Part shown: one piece after another, positions 23,533-36,158 of the stretch
How the letters are laid out: each line of letters opens with the position of its first letter
Position numbering within the stretch: position 1 is the first letter of the stretch
Program-made: the position numbers and the translations under genes
From: Onchocerca volvulus
Taxonomy: Eukaryota; Nematoda; Chromadorea; Rhabditida; Onchocercidae
DNA: 64,000 nt
Assembly (NCBI GenBank): GCA_000499405.2
Contig: HG738139.1
Span: forward strand, 4,674,616 to 4,738,615
Reading direction: 5' to 3'
The notes under the pieces: generated by a model
What the model was told of the DNA's origin: nothing
What the model saw: the letters and a program-made list of their open reading frames with translations, nothing else
Database searches by the model: none

Positions 23533-25562
23533 TATTCTGCAAAAAAAAATGAGAATGGTTAATGCTGATAATATATGATACAATATACTAGAAGATATCA
23601 AAGATTATCATTGATTAGATTATTTTCCGACTCTTGCAAACAATAATTACAATCCTATTAATTAGAATTTATTCTAATTCTGCTTTTTATTCACATAATG
23701 ATCTTGTCATAAACGGTTTACTTGGTTAATTTAACCGACTAAAAAGTGGATTATCTATTTTTTTTTTTTCTTGTATTTTGAAAAAATTTATTCCATGTTT
23801 ATATTTTTGCCGATAGCATTACCGAAAAGTATTGTAGAAATCTATGCATGTCAAATATTATCTTATCATTATCACATTATCGAAAGTATGACAGTAAGAA
23901 GCTTGTCAAATCTTAAATAAAGCTGAAACTTTCATGATTTACCCTTATTTCCGGTTTACCTATCTTCAAAATTTCTATTGGATTTGAAAATTTATCATTT
24001 ATCGCTATTTGCAATTTTACTATTCTTGAAATATACGCATTAGTTAGAAAATATTGGAAATTTTTCGAAAAAAAGTTAATAAAATTTTTGAAAATACTTT
24101 ATCCAGAAATTGGATAATCGGATGGATTCCGACCGTACCAGATTATATCACACCGGAAATGAATATTTCAAGTAGTTATTTGAAATGGAAAACTGGGAAT
24201 GAAAAAAAGGTGGAGAAATGGTAATCATTTCGCTCCGCCTTCAGGCTCCCAGAAAATGGTCCTTGTCCTATCCGCAATTTTGGACAATTATTGAAAGGGG
24301 TTGATCCGTTTCTTTTTGAAAGAAAAGATTGAAATTTAATCAAATATCACTAATTTACGAATTCATTCATCTATTTCTCATTTGAATTGAATTGAATAGA
24401 AATAGAATTAATCAACACTTGAATATTTTGGATGATATTTGAAAATTACGAACTGATAATTAAAATGAAATTTCAAATTTTCCAATTTTATTTTTAATTT
24501 AATTTTATTTTATTTCACTTCTTTTATTTATTTATTTTTTCTTTTTTGATTCCGATAAAATATTGTTTTTGATCTATTCATTTTATTCTCTTCACATACA
24601 CGAATACACGTACACACAAATTTGTTGCCCTTTGACCCCAAACATAATTAGGTGGAAAATATAAGGAAAGAGGTATCATTCCTGCAATAAACATCGGTCA
24701 GATAGTGTGATTCGAGTATAATTAATAAAGCTATAAAGGACATAATAAAAAGAAAATTTTATGCTTTCATTGATTTTTTTTAAATTCTCTTTTTAATTTT
24801 CAATTTTAATAAAATATTTTATTTTTACTTCTGTTCATTTTGCGCTTTATCCTTTGACCTTAAATGTAAACAAGTGTCAAGTGTGAGAAGAAGGAGATAT
24901 TTACCTCGCAACAAGGCATCCGTCGGGTGGTAATTTGATGACAAAGGTTGTATGAAGAAAAGAGGATTAACCTTGACTCAAAGAGGTTTATCAATACTTG
25001 TTTCATTTTCTCAGATTAAACATACTTTCAACTTTTTTCTCCTTTTTTTTCCCTCTCTCTCTCTCTCTCTATCTACTTGTTTTTCTCTTAAAATTTTCGG
25101 CCTTCTTTATTTGAAAAGTTTTGAAATTAATCGTTTTTGGAGTTATAAATTAACAAACGATTAGGATAAGGTCAAAAATGTAAAAGAGACAAGATAAGGT
25201 TGTAAAAATTGGGAGATTTGTTTCAAACAAAACAATTCGATCATTTCAGCTAAAGGACAGACAGATTGACGATCAAATCCCGAATAAGTCTGTCATAATC
25301 CGTAAATACCATTTGAATAGAATTTTATTGTAATTGGTTAGTTCCTCAGAAAAAATGCTGAAAAACTATCCCGAATGAATGAAACAAATACGAACAAAAC
25401 AGACAATATCTGCATTATCGTAAATGGAAAAAGTCGGCATAGATCAAAGGAAAAATAAAAGACTGACTGATTAATCCAACTATACTAACTAAACTGATTG
25501 ACTGATTGGCTAAAACTAACTGATCTTGATAGAAAATAACCGAATAATAATGGCACGTGAGA

Positions 25563-25600
25563 ATGCACGCATTTGCATGCATGCATGCAAATGCGTGCAT
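25563..25600. promoter_or_regulatory. 38-bp perfect palindrome with two POU octamers
   Basis: The 38 bases are exactly self-complementary with no loop. They contain the octamer ATTTGCAT and its reverse complement ATGCAAAT, separated by a GCATGC core and flanked by GCACGC/GCGTGC. Octamers are the classical site of POU-homeodomain factors. The palindrome lies about 2.0 kb upstream of the cnd-1 start codon. A regulatory role is inference; the palindrome itself is directly visible. Confidence 0.5.
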
Positions 25601-27165
25601 ACAAAGTAGCAATTAAGATTGTTTGTTTAAATGATTTGTAGCATTTTCTTTGCTCTTTTTTTTTTTTTTTTGATGTTTTATGAATCGTTTTTTTCTATCG
25701 GATTCTTTTGAAAAAATTTGCGGTAAAGATGAACTTATCTTTTTTTTTCGTTCTTTTTTTTTTTTTCATTCTTATGTAAATAAGATTTATGCAAATGAAG
25801 TAAGTAATTGATCATTCGCTGATTTTGAATTAATTCATTTGATAGTAATATCAGAAAAAGAAAATGGAACTTGTTAAGAAAAGTTGAATTTGATTCAATT
25901 TTAGCGTATAATTTGAAATTTAAATGATTTAATGGAAATGGAGTGAAAAAAACTTTTTTGGAGTTTAATTTATGCAAGAAAAACGAAAGCTTCAAGATGA
26001 ATTTGCATAAAGAGTTTATTTTAATAATTTTTAATTAGTGGGGATAACAAATTTGTAAAGGAAAATGGAATTTGCGAAAGAAGTTTTCAACAAATTCCAT
26101 TATCTTTTTCTGATACTATCAAATGAAATAATTCATAATCTTTTTTTTTCTCGAACAAAACAATATTGAATTAAATTAAATCAAAGATTTAAGTTCAAAT
26201 ATTTTAAACGAAATGAAAAAAGAAATTACTGTCAAAATTTACAAGCCAATTTCTAAGATTTTCAAGAAAAAAACTTGGATATTGATAATGTAAACTATTA
26301 TTTATGCAATTTTTTTTCACTCTTGATCACGATATAATGGAATTTAAGTAAATAAAATAATTTATCACACATAGCAGAATCTGAGAAATGAAATAAACTT
26401 GCCAAAACCATTTCATACTTAATAATTTTGCTTTCTTATTCTAACGACAAGTTTGACTGGCAGAAATTTGAAATAATAATTTTTTACATTAAAATTTTCT
26501 TGACAATTTAGACTAAATGAAAATTTTAAGTGGTATAAAAGGGAATGTAAATTTAAATTGTTTTAGCCGAAAAAAAAACTCTTTCTGATATAATTTTGAA
26601 TCATATTATTTTTCATTTTTGAATAATTTGATTTTTCAAAAAAATTCTTTTAAAAAAATTAAAATAAAAAATTGTGATATTTTTTTACTCCCTTTTTTTA
26701 GGTTGATTTCATTTCAGATATTCCGTTCATAAATATAAAACAGACCAAATAATTAATGCAAATTTAATTGGTAACTAAGAAGAGTTTGATGTCTTTTTAC
26801 ATTTATGCTGTCACTTTTCCCTCTCTTTCTCCTACCTTTGTCATCTTTTTTTTCACTTTCTTTCCTCTCTTCCTTTTTCATTCTCTTTTCTTTTTACTTT
26901 CCTTCTATTTTACTCGTCAATTCTATCCGTAAAAAGGGATTCTACTGTAAAAAAGAGAAATAATACGGAATGGAAACATTTGATGTTATTCCGCTTCATT
27001 TCAGTTCCATCTTTTGCTATTCCGGCAAGATTTGTTAGAACCGACAAAGAGAATTTATGAAATGTCACATTACCCATTTCTCTCTCTTTTTTTTCTTTTT
27101 TCATTTAACCCGAATTAATGCCTTTAGAAATCTGTTCGAGAATTGAGCTATTATCGTTACCGCCG

Positions 27166-27341
27166 ATTCATCATCATCATCATCATCATCATTATCATCA
27201 TCAATATTATCGATGTATAAAAGCGGTATTCAGCAAAAAGGTTTGAAAATGACAAAATGATTAATTGCTAAGAAATGATTTGTTAATAACAACGATAACG
27301 ACGATAACGACAATAATAATGTTGATGATGATGATGATGTT
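27166..27341. repeat. Facing ATC and GAT triplet tracts
   Basis: An (ATC)n tract at 27166-27205 with one interruption faces a shorter (GAT)n tract at 27324-27341. They are complementary and could pair as a loose hairpin around a TATAAAAG sequence at 27216. Confidence 0.8.
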
Positions 27342-27702
27342 GAAAGAATTGCAAGCTTCTAAATTTTATCCTACGGTGACATGACCAAATATCATATGAT
27401 TGATAGTATCATTACAGTAGGATTGTTGTTTATTGTTTATTGTAAAATGTTTGTGATATTGAAATAACAAAGCTTGATATATGCATTTACCATCCAAATA
27501 TAGGCAAAACCCCGCGGGATAAGCGATGAAAATATCCATTCAAATCCCTTCTGAGACATTTCCACCATATTTTAACGGAGCAGATGCTAAGCTTGGAAAA
27601 TTTGTCATTCTTATCATTCATTTTGGTTTAGAAGAGAAAATTAAAAATAATTTTGTTAATTTTCAAATAACCTATTTTCATATCTGATTATTTGTTATCA
27701 TT

Positions 27703-27990
27703 TATATTAGCAGATCTGTATGTATGTATCATTAAGTGTTTAAACTTTGACCTTGCAAAAAATATAATGCTAAATTTTAGTTCAAATTATACTAGATCTG
27801 AGCTGAAAAATATAATACTTAATGTTTTTTCCCTACTACATATCATATTAATTCAATCATTTCCAAAATATTATGCGGCATAATTTGAATTGAAACTTAC
27901 ATTATATTTTGCAAGGTCAAAGTTCGAGCATTTAATGATACATTCATTGCACATGAATTACATGTCTGCTAAGCATATCATTATAATATA
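27703..27990. mobile_element. MITE-like inverted-repeat element
   Basis: Left arm (about 27703-27770) and right arm (about 27898-27990) are imperfect reverse complements. They share AACTTTGACCTTGCAAAA plus ATATAATG, GTATCATTAA and TTAGCAGA near the outer ends, with an insertion of about 20 bases in the right arm. The inner 130 bases carry no gene. This layout fits a non-autonomous DNA transposon. I could not assign a superfamily or a target-site duplication. Confidence 0.65.
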
Positions 27991-30900
27991 ATTTGCTAAG
28001 TTATCATTTTTGCCAGTTACTTGCAAAATTGATCAGTAAATTATAAAAATTGTTAAATGCATTAAATCAAATCGTTTATGAGTTTTCTTAATAATATTGT
28101 CGTTGATACAAGAAAAAAAAATGTAAAAAAAAGTACAAACCGAGGGCGTAAAAAAACGTACTCTGTTTGTACTTCTTTTTTCACGTACGTAATTCACGTA
28201 TTCTTGTTGATCATATTGACTTAAATATCATCTATTGCTTAAGTAATATTTGACAAATGGAATTACTTTCTTGAATAAATCGGTTATGTGTTGTAAGTAA
28301 ATCATAAATGAAACTAAATTAGTTTAAAAAGTATAATAAGTGAGAAATATGAAAAGTGTAATAAATATCATTAATCGTATTTAATTAAAAATAAAAAATG
28401 CTTTATGCTGAAATACACTAATGTGGCATAGCTTAAAATTTTTTTGAATTTTTCAAGGCATAAATTAATTACAAATTAAGTAAAAGTTGATCGGAAATAA
28501 TTATTTGAATAAACACACTAATGATACACATTTTGACATCTGCCCATCAATCGATTGAAACAGTTTATCAAATATTTTGCAAATTTTGAAAATTATTTCT
28601 AAAATTCAGCTAATCATGAACTCAATTTATTCAAAAACAAAGACTGACAATGAACTTTTAAAATTCCAATCAATTATATTATACGCAACTTATTAGGTGC
28701 TAGTCAAAAAAATTGTAAAAATATGAAATTGATGTAAAGGAAGGATTAAATGGATGAAAATTGGATCAATTATTTTGAAAGATTATAAGATGATCCTTTT
28801 TAAAAAAGATTGAAATAAAAATAACCTCAGAAGCTTTGATGTCCTCTTATCACATGCAAATTTCTGTCATTGTTTTATCCTTTTTTCTTTTTTTTTCTGA
28901 TAAGTGGTAAAATTTCTTTTAATAAATATTAATTAAAGTTTTATTTCTCTACACTACTTAACATTTATCACTTATTGCAAAGAATTCCATTTTATTCATT
29001 GAAATTTTAATTTAAGCGAACAGAAAAGTACCGAAAAAAGAAAGAAAAAAGATAATACTTATAGAATGAACAAATTGGAAAGGTTAAAAAACAAATTTTA
29101 AAACAAAGAAAAAAAAGTTCATATTTTTGGATAGACAAATGAGGAAAGGTTAAAAATAAAAAAAATAAAAAAAAAGAAAATGATAGGATGAATATTTCTG
29201 AATCGGATATAAATACTAAGTATATTTGCAAATTTATAATGCATATCGATATTATAATGTGTATTTTTAAAGAATATCAAGAGAACATTTTTAAAAATGG
29301 AATATCCAATTAAAAAATTAATTTTAAAAGCCAAAAAAAAGTTTATATTTTAAGATGAACAAATAAAGAAAGGTTGAAAAAAAAAAAATTGGCAGAAATT
29401 GAATATATTTGAATCGAACAAATATTAAGTATTACTATTAATGCATAAATCAAGGAGCAAAATTTGAAGTACTAAAGTACGTTCAATTGATTGTTGCTAT
29501 TAAAAATGGATTATCTGGGATAAAATTTTAGTGCACTTCTTCTACTTGAAGTGGGTAATAGTCGAGTTGTTGTACGAGTAATAAGTTGTTGTGATGGTAC
29601 CATTTTTACAACTATCCATTCTCTCTTAACCTTTCACCTTTTTTTTTTTTCATTCATTTTCTCTCATTAATCCTTTCTCTTTTCCTAAATCTCTTTTTAT
29701 CATTACTGTATCTATTTTTATAAGCAATTACACCACAAAACCTACAATTTATTTTTATTGTATGTTTGCAATAGCAATTGTTAGTAGTAGTAGTAGTAGT
29801 AGTTAATAGTCTAAAAGATCGTACTACTAAATCTATATATGTGTGTGTGATTGGACTCATCAAATGGTACTTTAAGTGGTAGAGAAAATAGCCTAGAATT
29901 AATGAATTGATTGATTCAGCTTACCCATCTTCTTGTTTCATCCCACTTAGCTACCAATTTTCATAATAAATACTCATCCCTACTGTTGCTTTCAACAATT
30001 ACTACTATTATTTCATTTATTGATATTTTAATTGTTGTAATTTGATGGAATAATTTTTTTTTTTTTTTTTGAGTTCAAACAAACTCATTATCTAATTCGA
30101 TAACAAATTTTATATCTATTTATTCACTTATTTATTTATTTTTTTATTTATTTATATAAATGTAAATGCATTTATCATCCATTCATTTATTCATCCATCG
30201 ATTTATCGTACCCAACAATTATATGATATTCTCATCCTATAACCAATTATCAACATAGAAAGCTATCAATTTTTGATCTGTCTAATGCAAAAATATGCAA
30301 ATGTATTCGAAAAATAACCTAAAATATCAACCAATGTAGCACAATTAATTTTTATTTACATCAAAGTGACATAATTAAATTTTTGTTATATCAATGTAGC
30401 ATAAATGGTTTTAGTTGAAATGAAACGATTAAATTGCAACATAATGGTGGTAAATGTTTAAGATGAGAGATTACACACATTTAGCAAAAATAATTAAGCA
30501 TATTCTTAATTTATTCACAGTAAAAACATTTCTATAATGAAGACTAATGTTAATTATTTGATTGCTGACAAATAACTATTCCAAAATATTTTTTTATTAA
30601 AAACAGAAATGGAATATGATAAATGATTAGGTAACTGATATTTTATAAAACATAGTAGGACAAGATTAACAATGTGATCGTATCCGATATGTGTACAGTA
30701 CTATCATCAACAAGGAAAATAAATGTCCTGAATAACATATCAATGAAACATTGATGATAAGACAATTATTAATCTATAAGCATGCAGTTTTGGAATGGAA
30801 GAATAATAATAATCAATTCATTATCTTAAATGATAATTTATCGTAAAAATATGCCTTACTAATATTTTAAAACTATAAATTTTAAAGATTAATTACTATT

Positions 30901-31979
30901 CACCATGCATTCATTTAATTTTCCATTTTAAAAAAGTTACTAATTTTTTTATTTGTTTCATTCATATATTTATTCATTCATTCATTTATTAGATACATAT
31001 TTATTCATTAAATATTTAAACGAGTTTTTTAAGTTTTAATGAACTCCATTAAAATTGATAATTTGAATTATTTTCAAGCACATTTAAATTAGCCGATTTT
31101 TGGCAATAATGTTAATTGATACATTTATTACCCTACTTAATATTTAGCAACAATCATAAATAAGTGAAAAAAATCAATTATATTTTTTCAGTGATAATTT
31201 GGTACTTGATAAATTTTTTTCTGACACCTATTAAAAACTTTACCAATTAAAATTGATACCAATTAAAATTTTAATTGTAACTTGACGATATTATTAAATT
31301 ATTAAAATATTTAAATTATTTCTTCTTCTTCCTTTCATCATTAATCCGCGAGATCAAGTAAAATAACAAAAAAAAAATATCGAATTAATCATTTTTCCCC
31401 AATAAAATTGCAAACAATGTCATTCAGAATAAAAAAATCGATTGAAATTTTTTCACAATACAATGGCATTAAATTAGAAGCAATTTTGTTTGCCACTTAA
31501 AAAAAAAAAAGAGTATTTTTATTATCGCTATTATCATTAAATACTATCAGTATTTGCTCTTATTGTTATCATTATAAAAGAAAAACTTAGCAATCTGTAA
31601 TATTGTTAGATTCATAATTTTTTCTCCTTCTTTTTCCATTCCAAATCAATTTTTGTAGATTAATAACATGAAAAGCTGGGCAGTAGTAGCAAATGATACT
31701 TCAAACAATGAAAGCATATTTATTTTTGCATATATAATCTCAAATAAATGTTTATTTTAATCAACCAATCACAGCATGATTTCCAAGCGGCTTCTTTTTA
31801 TTTTTTTGTCTTTCAACAATACTTCTGACGGTGACACGTTTGATGACGCCATTTGCAAAATGGATTATGCATTTTCGTGTTATTGATCTCTTCGTCTGAT
31901 CTTTCTTCCTCTTCTTTCATTATAATTTTAATATTAACTCTAATTATAAATGCGGTATGCATCAATTAATAGACTGATT

Positions 31980-32430
31980 TGATAGATGGATTGATTAGAT
32001 CATTTTTGTTAATCTTTCATCGAAATGATCTGACTAGCTATAATTTGCTGCAACATTCCGAATTATTTTTACAAAATTAGATTATTCAATAGTTTTCTTT
32101 AAGAAAAAAAAAAAAAAAAAACGAATTATTGAATAATCTTTAGTATCATTAATTTTTTTAATAGAAAAATTTGGAATAGTATAATTATTAAATAAAAATA
32201 AAAATAATGCGATAATACATTATGGATAGAGTATTAGATCATTGTTAATCTTATACTGAAATTGATAGACAAAAATTTAATTTTGTTGATATTCCACTTC
32301 AGATATCATAAATTAGATTATTCAGTAATTATTTATTACTTGTATTATTTATTTTTTTGCAGGAAATATTTGGAAAAAGATAATTCATTATGAGATAATA
32401 ATATTAATAATACAATAGTACATTATGTTA
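31980..32430. repeat. Diverged tandem duplication, about 220-bp unit
   Basis: Two successive blocks share landmarks in the same order: TTAGATCAT..TTGTTAATCTT, AATTAGATTATTCA.TA, then AAATTTGGAAtA or ATATTTGGAAAA followed by GATAAT-type tracts. Within the first copy, AGATTATTCAATA and TATTGAATAATCT (about 32081-32135) form a 13-bp-arm hairpin around a poly-A run. Confidence 0.5.
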
Positions 32431-34879
32431 ATATTAAAATAAATCTAATTATTAAAATGTTTTAATAATTAATTAAATACTACATGTGTATTTTTTAAAA
32501 TAATTTCAAAAAATGTTAGAAAAAATTGAAAATATAGTACGTAATTTAACTAACAAATTAATTCTGATGATTTTTCAAATTTCAATATTTTCAATTACAA
32601 AATATAAGTGATAATTTAATTACGACAAATGCAATTTTAACGAAATTGTTGATTATAATAATGTAATAATAATGTTAATAATACAAGTACGAATTACTAT
32701 CGTCACCTAGATACTAATCAATTAATCAATCAATCGTTTTCCTTCATTATTAATTTAATGATTTTTTAAGGACAATTAGAAGAATTTATGTAAATATTTT
32801 GAGATTATGATGCAATAAATCTTGCAAATTTTACTAATTTAGCATACAAATTGTATAATTTTCTCTATTCATGTCATTATGATGATAATAATAATGCTAA
32901 TAAAGCATTGAGTATTATTACTCATTACCTATTATGATTGAAATAATGCAATCCTAAAGTTAAAAACAGCGAGTAATTAAATGGAAAAAAAAAGAACAAA
33001 AAAAAAAAAGAAGGAAGAATCTATACAAAATGGAATGCAATGCATGGTTATACAATTAATTCTATTGCATAATAGTTAGTAATGAAGGGAAAGGAAAGAA
33101 GAGAAGATTGGTACTTTCGTTCATATTTCAGGTCACTAAAATATAGGCGAAAAATGGATAAACATAAAGGTGCTATTTTTGATTACATAACTAACCGGTT
33201 TAATTTTAAATTAATTTAATTCAATTTTAATACTTTTACAAAAAAATGAGAAAAGGTATAAAGTTGAAAATGATGTGATAACATCATTTGTAATCATTTC
33301 TTATATCGAATTAAAAATAAATGATAAAAAATGATTTTTTTAAAAATCCAAGGAGACAAAAGAAAATAAGGATGAATTTAATTTTTCAAATAATTTTCAG
33401 CATTTAAATGATAACGATAGAAGTTATACTAACAATAATAAAAATAACGGCAATTATAGTATTAATGATAATAATAATAACAATAAATGGAAAACTAACT
33501 TCTATAAAGAGATGCCATCTAATCGGAATACAATAAAGTAGAAATAAAAGAAAATAGAATTTGTGGTTTATAAAAAAAAAAAAAAAGTTAAATTTCTTCA
33601 TTACAAATAAACAACATGAAATAATGAGAGATTTATAAGAGCGAAAGTTATTTTTGAAAAATTTTAAAAATATTTGCAGTCAAATGTATGCTTACAAATC
33701 CATTTGTTATTTATGAAGAGATTTTTTCATACTGAAAGAAAATAAATATTTGAAAGTTAGAAAATTTGATCATTATTTATATATATATAATTAGAACTTA
33801 GTGTACTAGCATTTTTCATTGGAATACTGAATTAAATTATACTTTAGCTCTTCATAATATGTATTTAAGTACTTTTATTTAAATATGTGTAACTTTTGTT
33901 TGTTGGACTCAATATATTTGAAAAAATTAAATAAAAAATAAAAAATTTTTATGAAAATTCCGTCGGCACAGTTTGCATCATCAAACAAATCCGAGATCTG
34001 TAAAACTTCCGAAAAAGTCAATAATTTTGTTTGAATTTAAATTTTCATGATAAATCTTCATGTATCTCAAATCTAACATACTGTTAAAGTTAGTGAAGAA
34101 AGATTTTCAGCTGATAAAAATTTAGGATTAAATAAAAATAATTTTCTCATAATTATCATCGTTTATTAATATTGACACTATTTCTATCTTGGTACTGATT
34201 GGTCTAATTGAATGGCATCTTTCGTATTAATTTGATTTAACATCTTTGAGTAGAATATTTGTGTAACTAAATGCAAATCCTAAAACAAATCCCGCTTTTA
34301 TAATTTTAAATATTATTTATAAAGACATTACCCATTTATTCTTCCCACGATTTTCCGACTAAATATTATATTTTCCTTTAAATATTTAATTCCAAAATAA
34401 TTTAATATTATCACAATAATATAAACATAATGAAAGAAAGAAAAAAGAAATTAAAAAAATATACATGTGGATGTAAAGTTTAGAAAATTAACTGCAAAAA
34501 ATCAGATAACACGTAAATTTTTTTTTGGTTTATTACATAAAATATTGCATATTTCATCATAAATTTACAAATTATTATAAAAAAACATGTGACACATAGA
34601 TGCTTTAAAAGAAAAAAAAAATCATTGCATATTTCACTGCAAGTTTTATAAATTATTGTGGAAAATCATGCAGTACGTGAATACTTTTTTTTTCGTTTAT
34701 TATCACTGCATCATTGAATCATGATTTTAATTGTTTCAGTGATAAACAATTGCAGAAAGATGACATCGAAGTAGATAACTAGTATATTCGCCTTTGCTAT
34801 TAAAGCATATGATGTTAAAATACTGTACTTTGTAGCGGCACGTAAAGATGTTAAATTAATTACAAAGATGAGTGTCTAG

Positions 34880-35715
34880 CTATAAAACAATTTTTCAGCT
34901 GAGATATTCTCACATCAACTGATGGAAATTGAGACGGAAAGATGCCCGTTGATCTGATCTCAGGATGAATTTTATTGCCTCATTGATTGAAGAAGTATTT
35001 TCAATATTCAAACCAATTATAAGAATCATGATTGACTGAACGAGGTTAATTTAGCTGGGTTTATTCTTGCGGCCAAGAATAAGACTCTATGAATTTAACA
35101 ATATTATTCAGTCTAACATTCAAAGTGAGGCAATCATATACAAGTCCATCGACACTGCAGATGAAGCTGTTAATTATCCAAAAGAACTTTTGATTTCACT
35201 TGGTTTGTCAGGAATCCATCGCACAAGCTGCAATTGAAAATCGACTAACCATTTATCATGTTGCAACGACAAGTGGCTTGTAGCAAAAAAAATTGATGAA
35301 CAATTTCCGGAAACAATTTTGATAGGACTTTTCAAAGGTGAAAATCTCCTCATTCCTCGCATCCCTATGATTCCAACAGATATGTTATTTCAATTTAAGA
35401 GATTGAAATTATCAATTCGATTGACGTTTGCAATCACCGTCATAAAAACTCAAGGCCAATCTTTAGAACTGTGTGGTTTAGTTCTAGAGACAGATTGCTT
35501 CTCACATGGACAATCATATGTTGTGTATTCTAGAGTCGACAAACCAAATAAAATCTGTATCTACACAGACAATGGAACAACTGAAAATATTGTGCATATA
35601 CCCATACACATTGTGAAATTAAATATATTCGAAACGTGCGCTTTCTCTTTTCTCTCTTTTTTGCTTAACCAGACTGAGTTACAGCAACGCGCGTATATAA
35701 AAAGTACATAAAAAC
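34880..35715 (+). pseudogene. Helitron Pif1-like helicase C-terminal relic
   Basis: C-terminal part of a Pif1-type DNA helicase of the kind encoded by Helitrons. In order: DGNWDGKMPVDLISG (frame broken by TGA), SYTSPSTL with the SIDTADEAVNYPKELL segment in another frame, FKGENLLIPRIPMIPTD (35331 on), FKRLKLSIRLTFAITVIKTQ, GQSLELCGLVLE and FSHGQSYVVYSRVDK, then the end near IYTDNGTTENIV. The open part is 35319-35711. Upstream, several stops and frame changes show it is dead. The N-terminal Rep domain and Walker motifs are absent. The family call is from memory of the highly conserved LIPRIPMIPTD and AQGQS-type motifs; here K-T-Q replaces the usual K-A-Q. Confidence 0.8.
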
Positions 35716-35716
35716 A

Positions 35717-35880
35717 TGTGCGTATTCGAATGCAACGTTTTATCAAAATTTCAAAGCGATAAGTGAGAACTTTCGGAAATCTTAGATTTTGAACTAATAT
35801 AGATAAGGTGCCTGTTTAAAAAATTTCGGAGATTTATGATTTTGAACAAACGAATACTTGCATTTTTATTTATAAAGACT
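35717..35880 (-). mobile_element. Helitron-like terminus, copy 2
   Basis: Homologous to 12274-12436 and to the left end of 62008-62161. On the minus strand it begins TCTTTATAAATAAAAATG, preceded by CTAG. It starts two bases after the helicase reading frame ends. If TC is the 5' end, this copy points against the helicase and two insertions meet here; if instead CTAG on the plus strand is a 3' end, it could belong to the helicase element. The sequence alone does not settle this. Confidence 0.5.
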
Positions 35881-36123
35881 AGTTCAGCGTGATCGGATAC
35901 AGCTCGTAATTATATATTTGTTCAAGAAGTACCAGCACATTGTCCTTGTCTGTATATGTGGATGTCGCTTGCCAATTTCAGTTTCTGTTTAAACAATTTA
36001 TGAACTACGAATGAATGAGTAGCTTAAAGAATTCAGCAAATGAAATGGACTGAAATGAATTACTGAAGAGAGAGAAGCCAAGGAGAAATTATTCAGTTCT
36101 ATTCCATAATACACACATACACA

Positions 36124-36158
<35 letters not shown>

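Larger units (their letters stand above)
23537..34879. other. 11 kb non-coding stretch upstream of cnd-1
   Basis: I found no convincing exon in this very AT-rich interval; the open frames are low-complexity or cross simple repeats. Structured items are the palindrome at 25563-25600, the ATC/GAT triplet tracts at 27166-27341, the inverted-repeat element at 27703-27990, a 16-bp-arm hairpin at about 28122-28178, the AGT triplet tract near 29785-29803 and diverged duplications at about 31980-32430. TATAAAAG at 27216 is TATA-box-like but unsupported by any gene. Its position makes it candidate cis-regulatory DNA for cnd-1. Confidence 0.5.
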
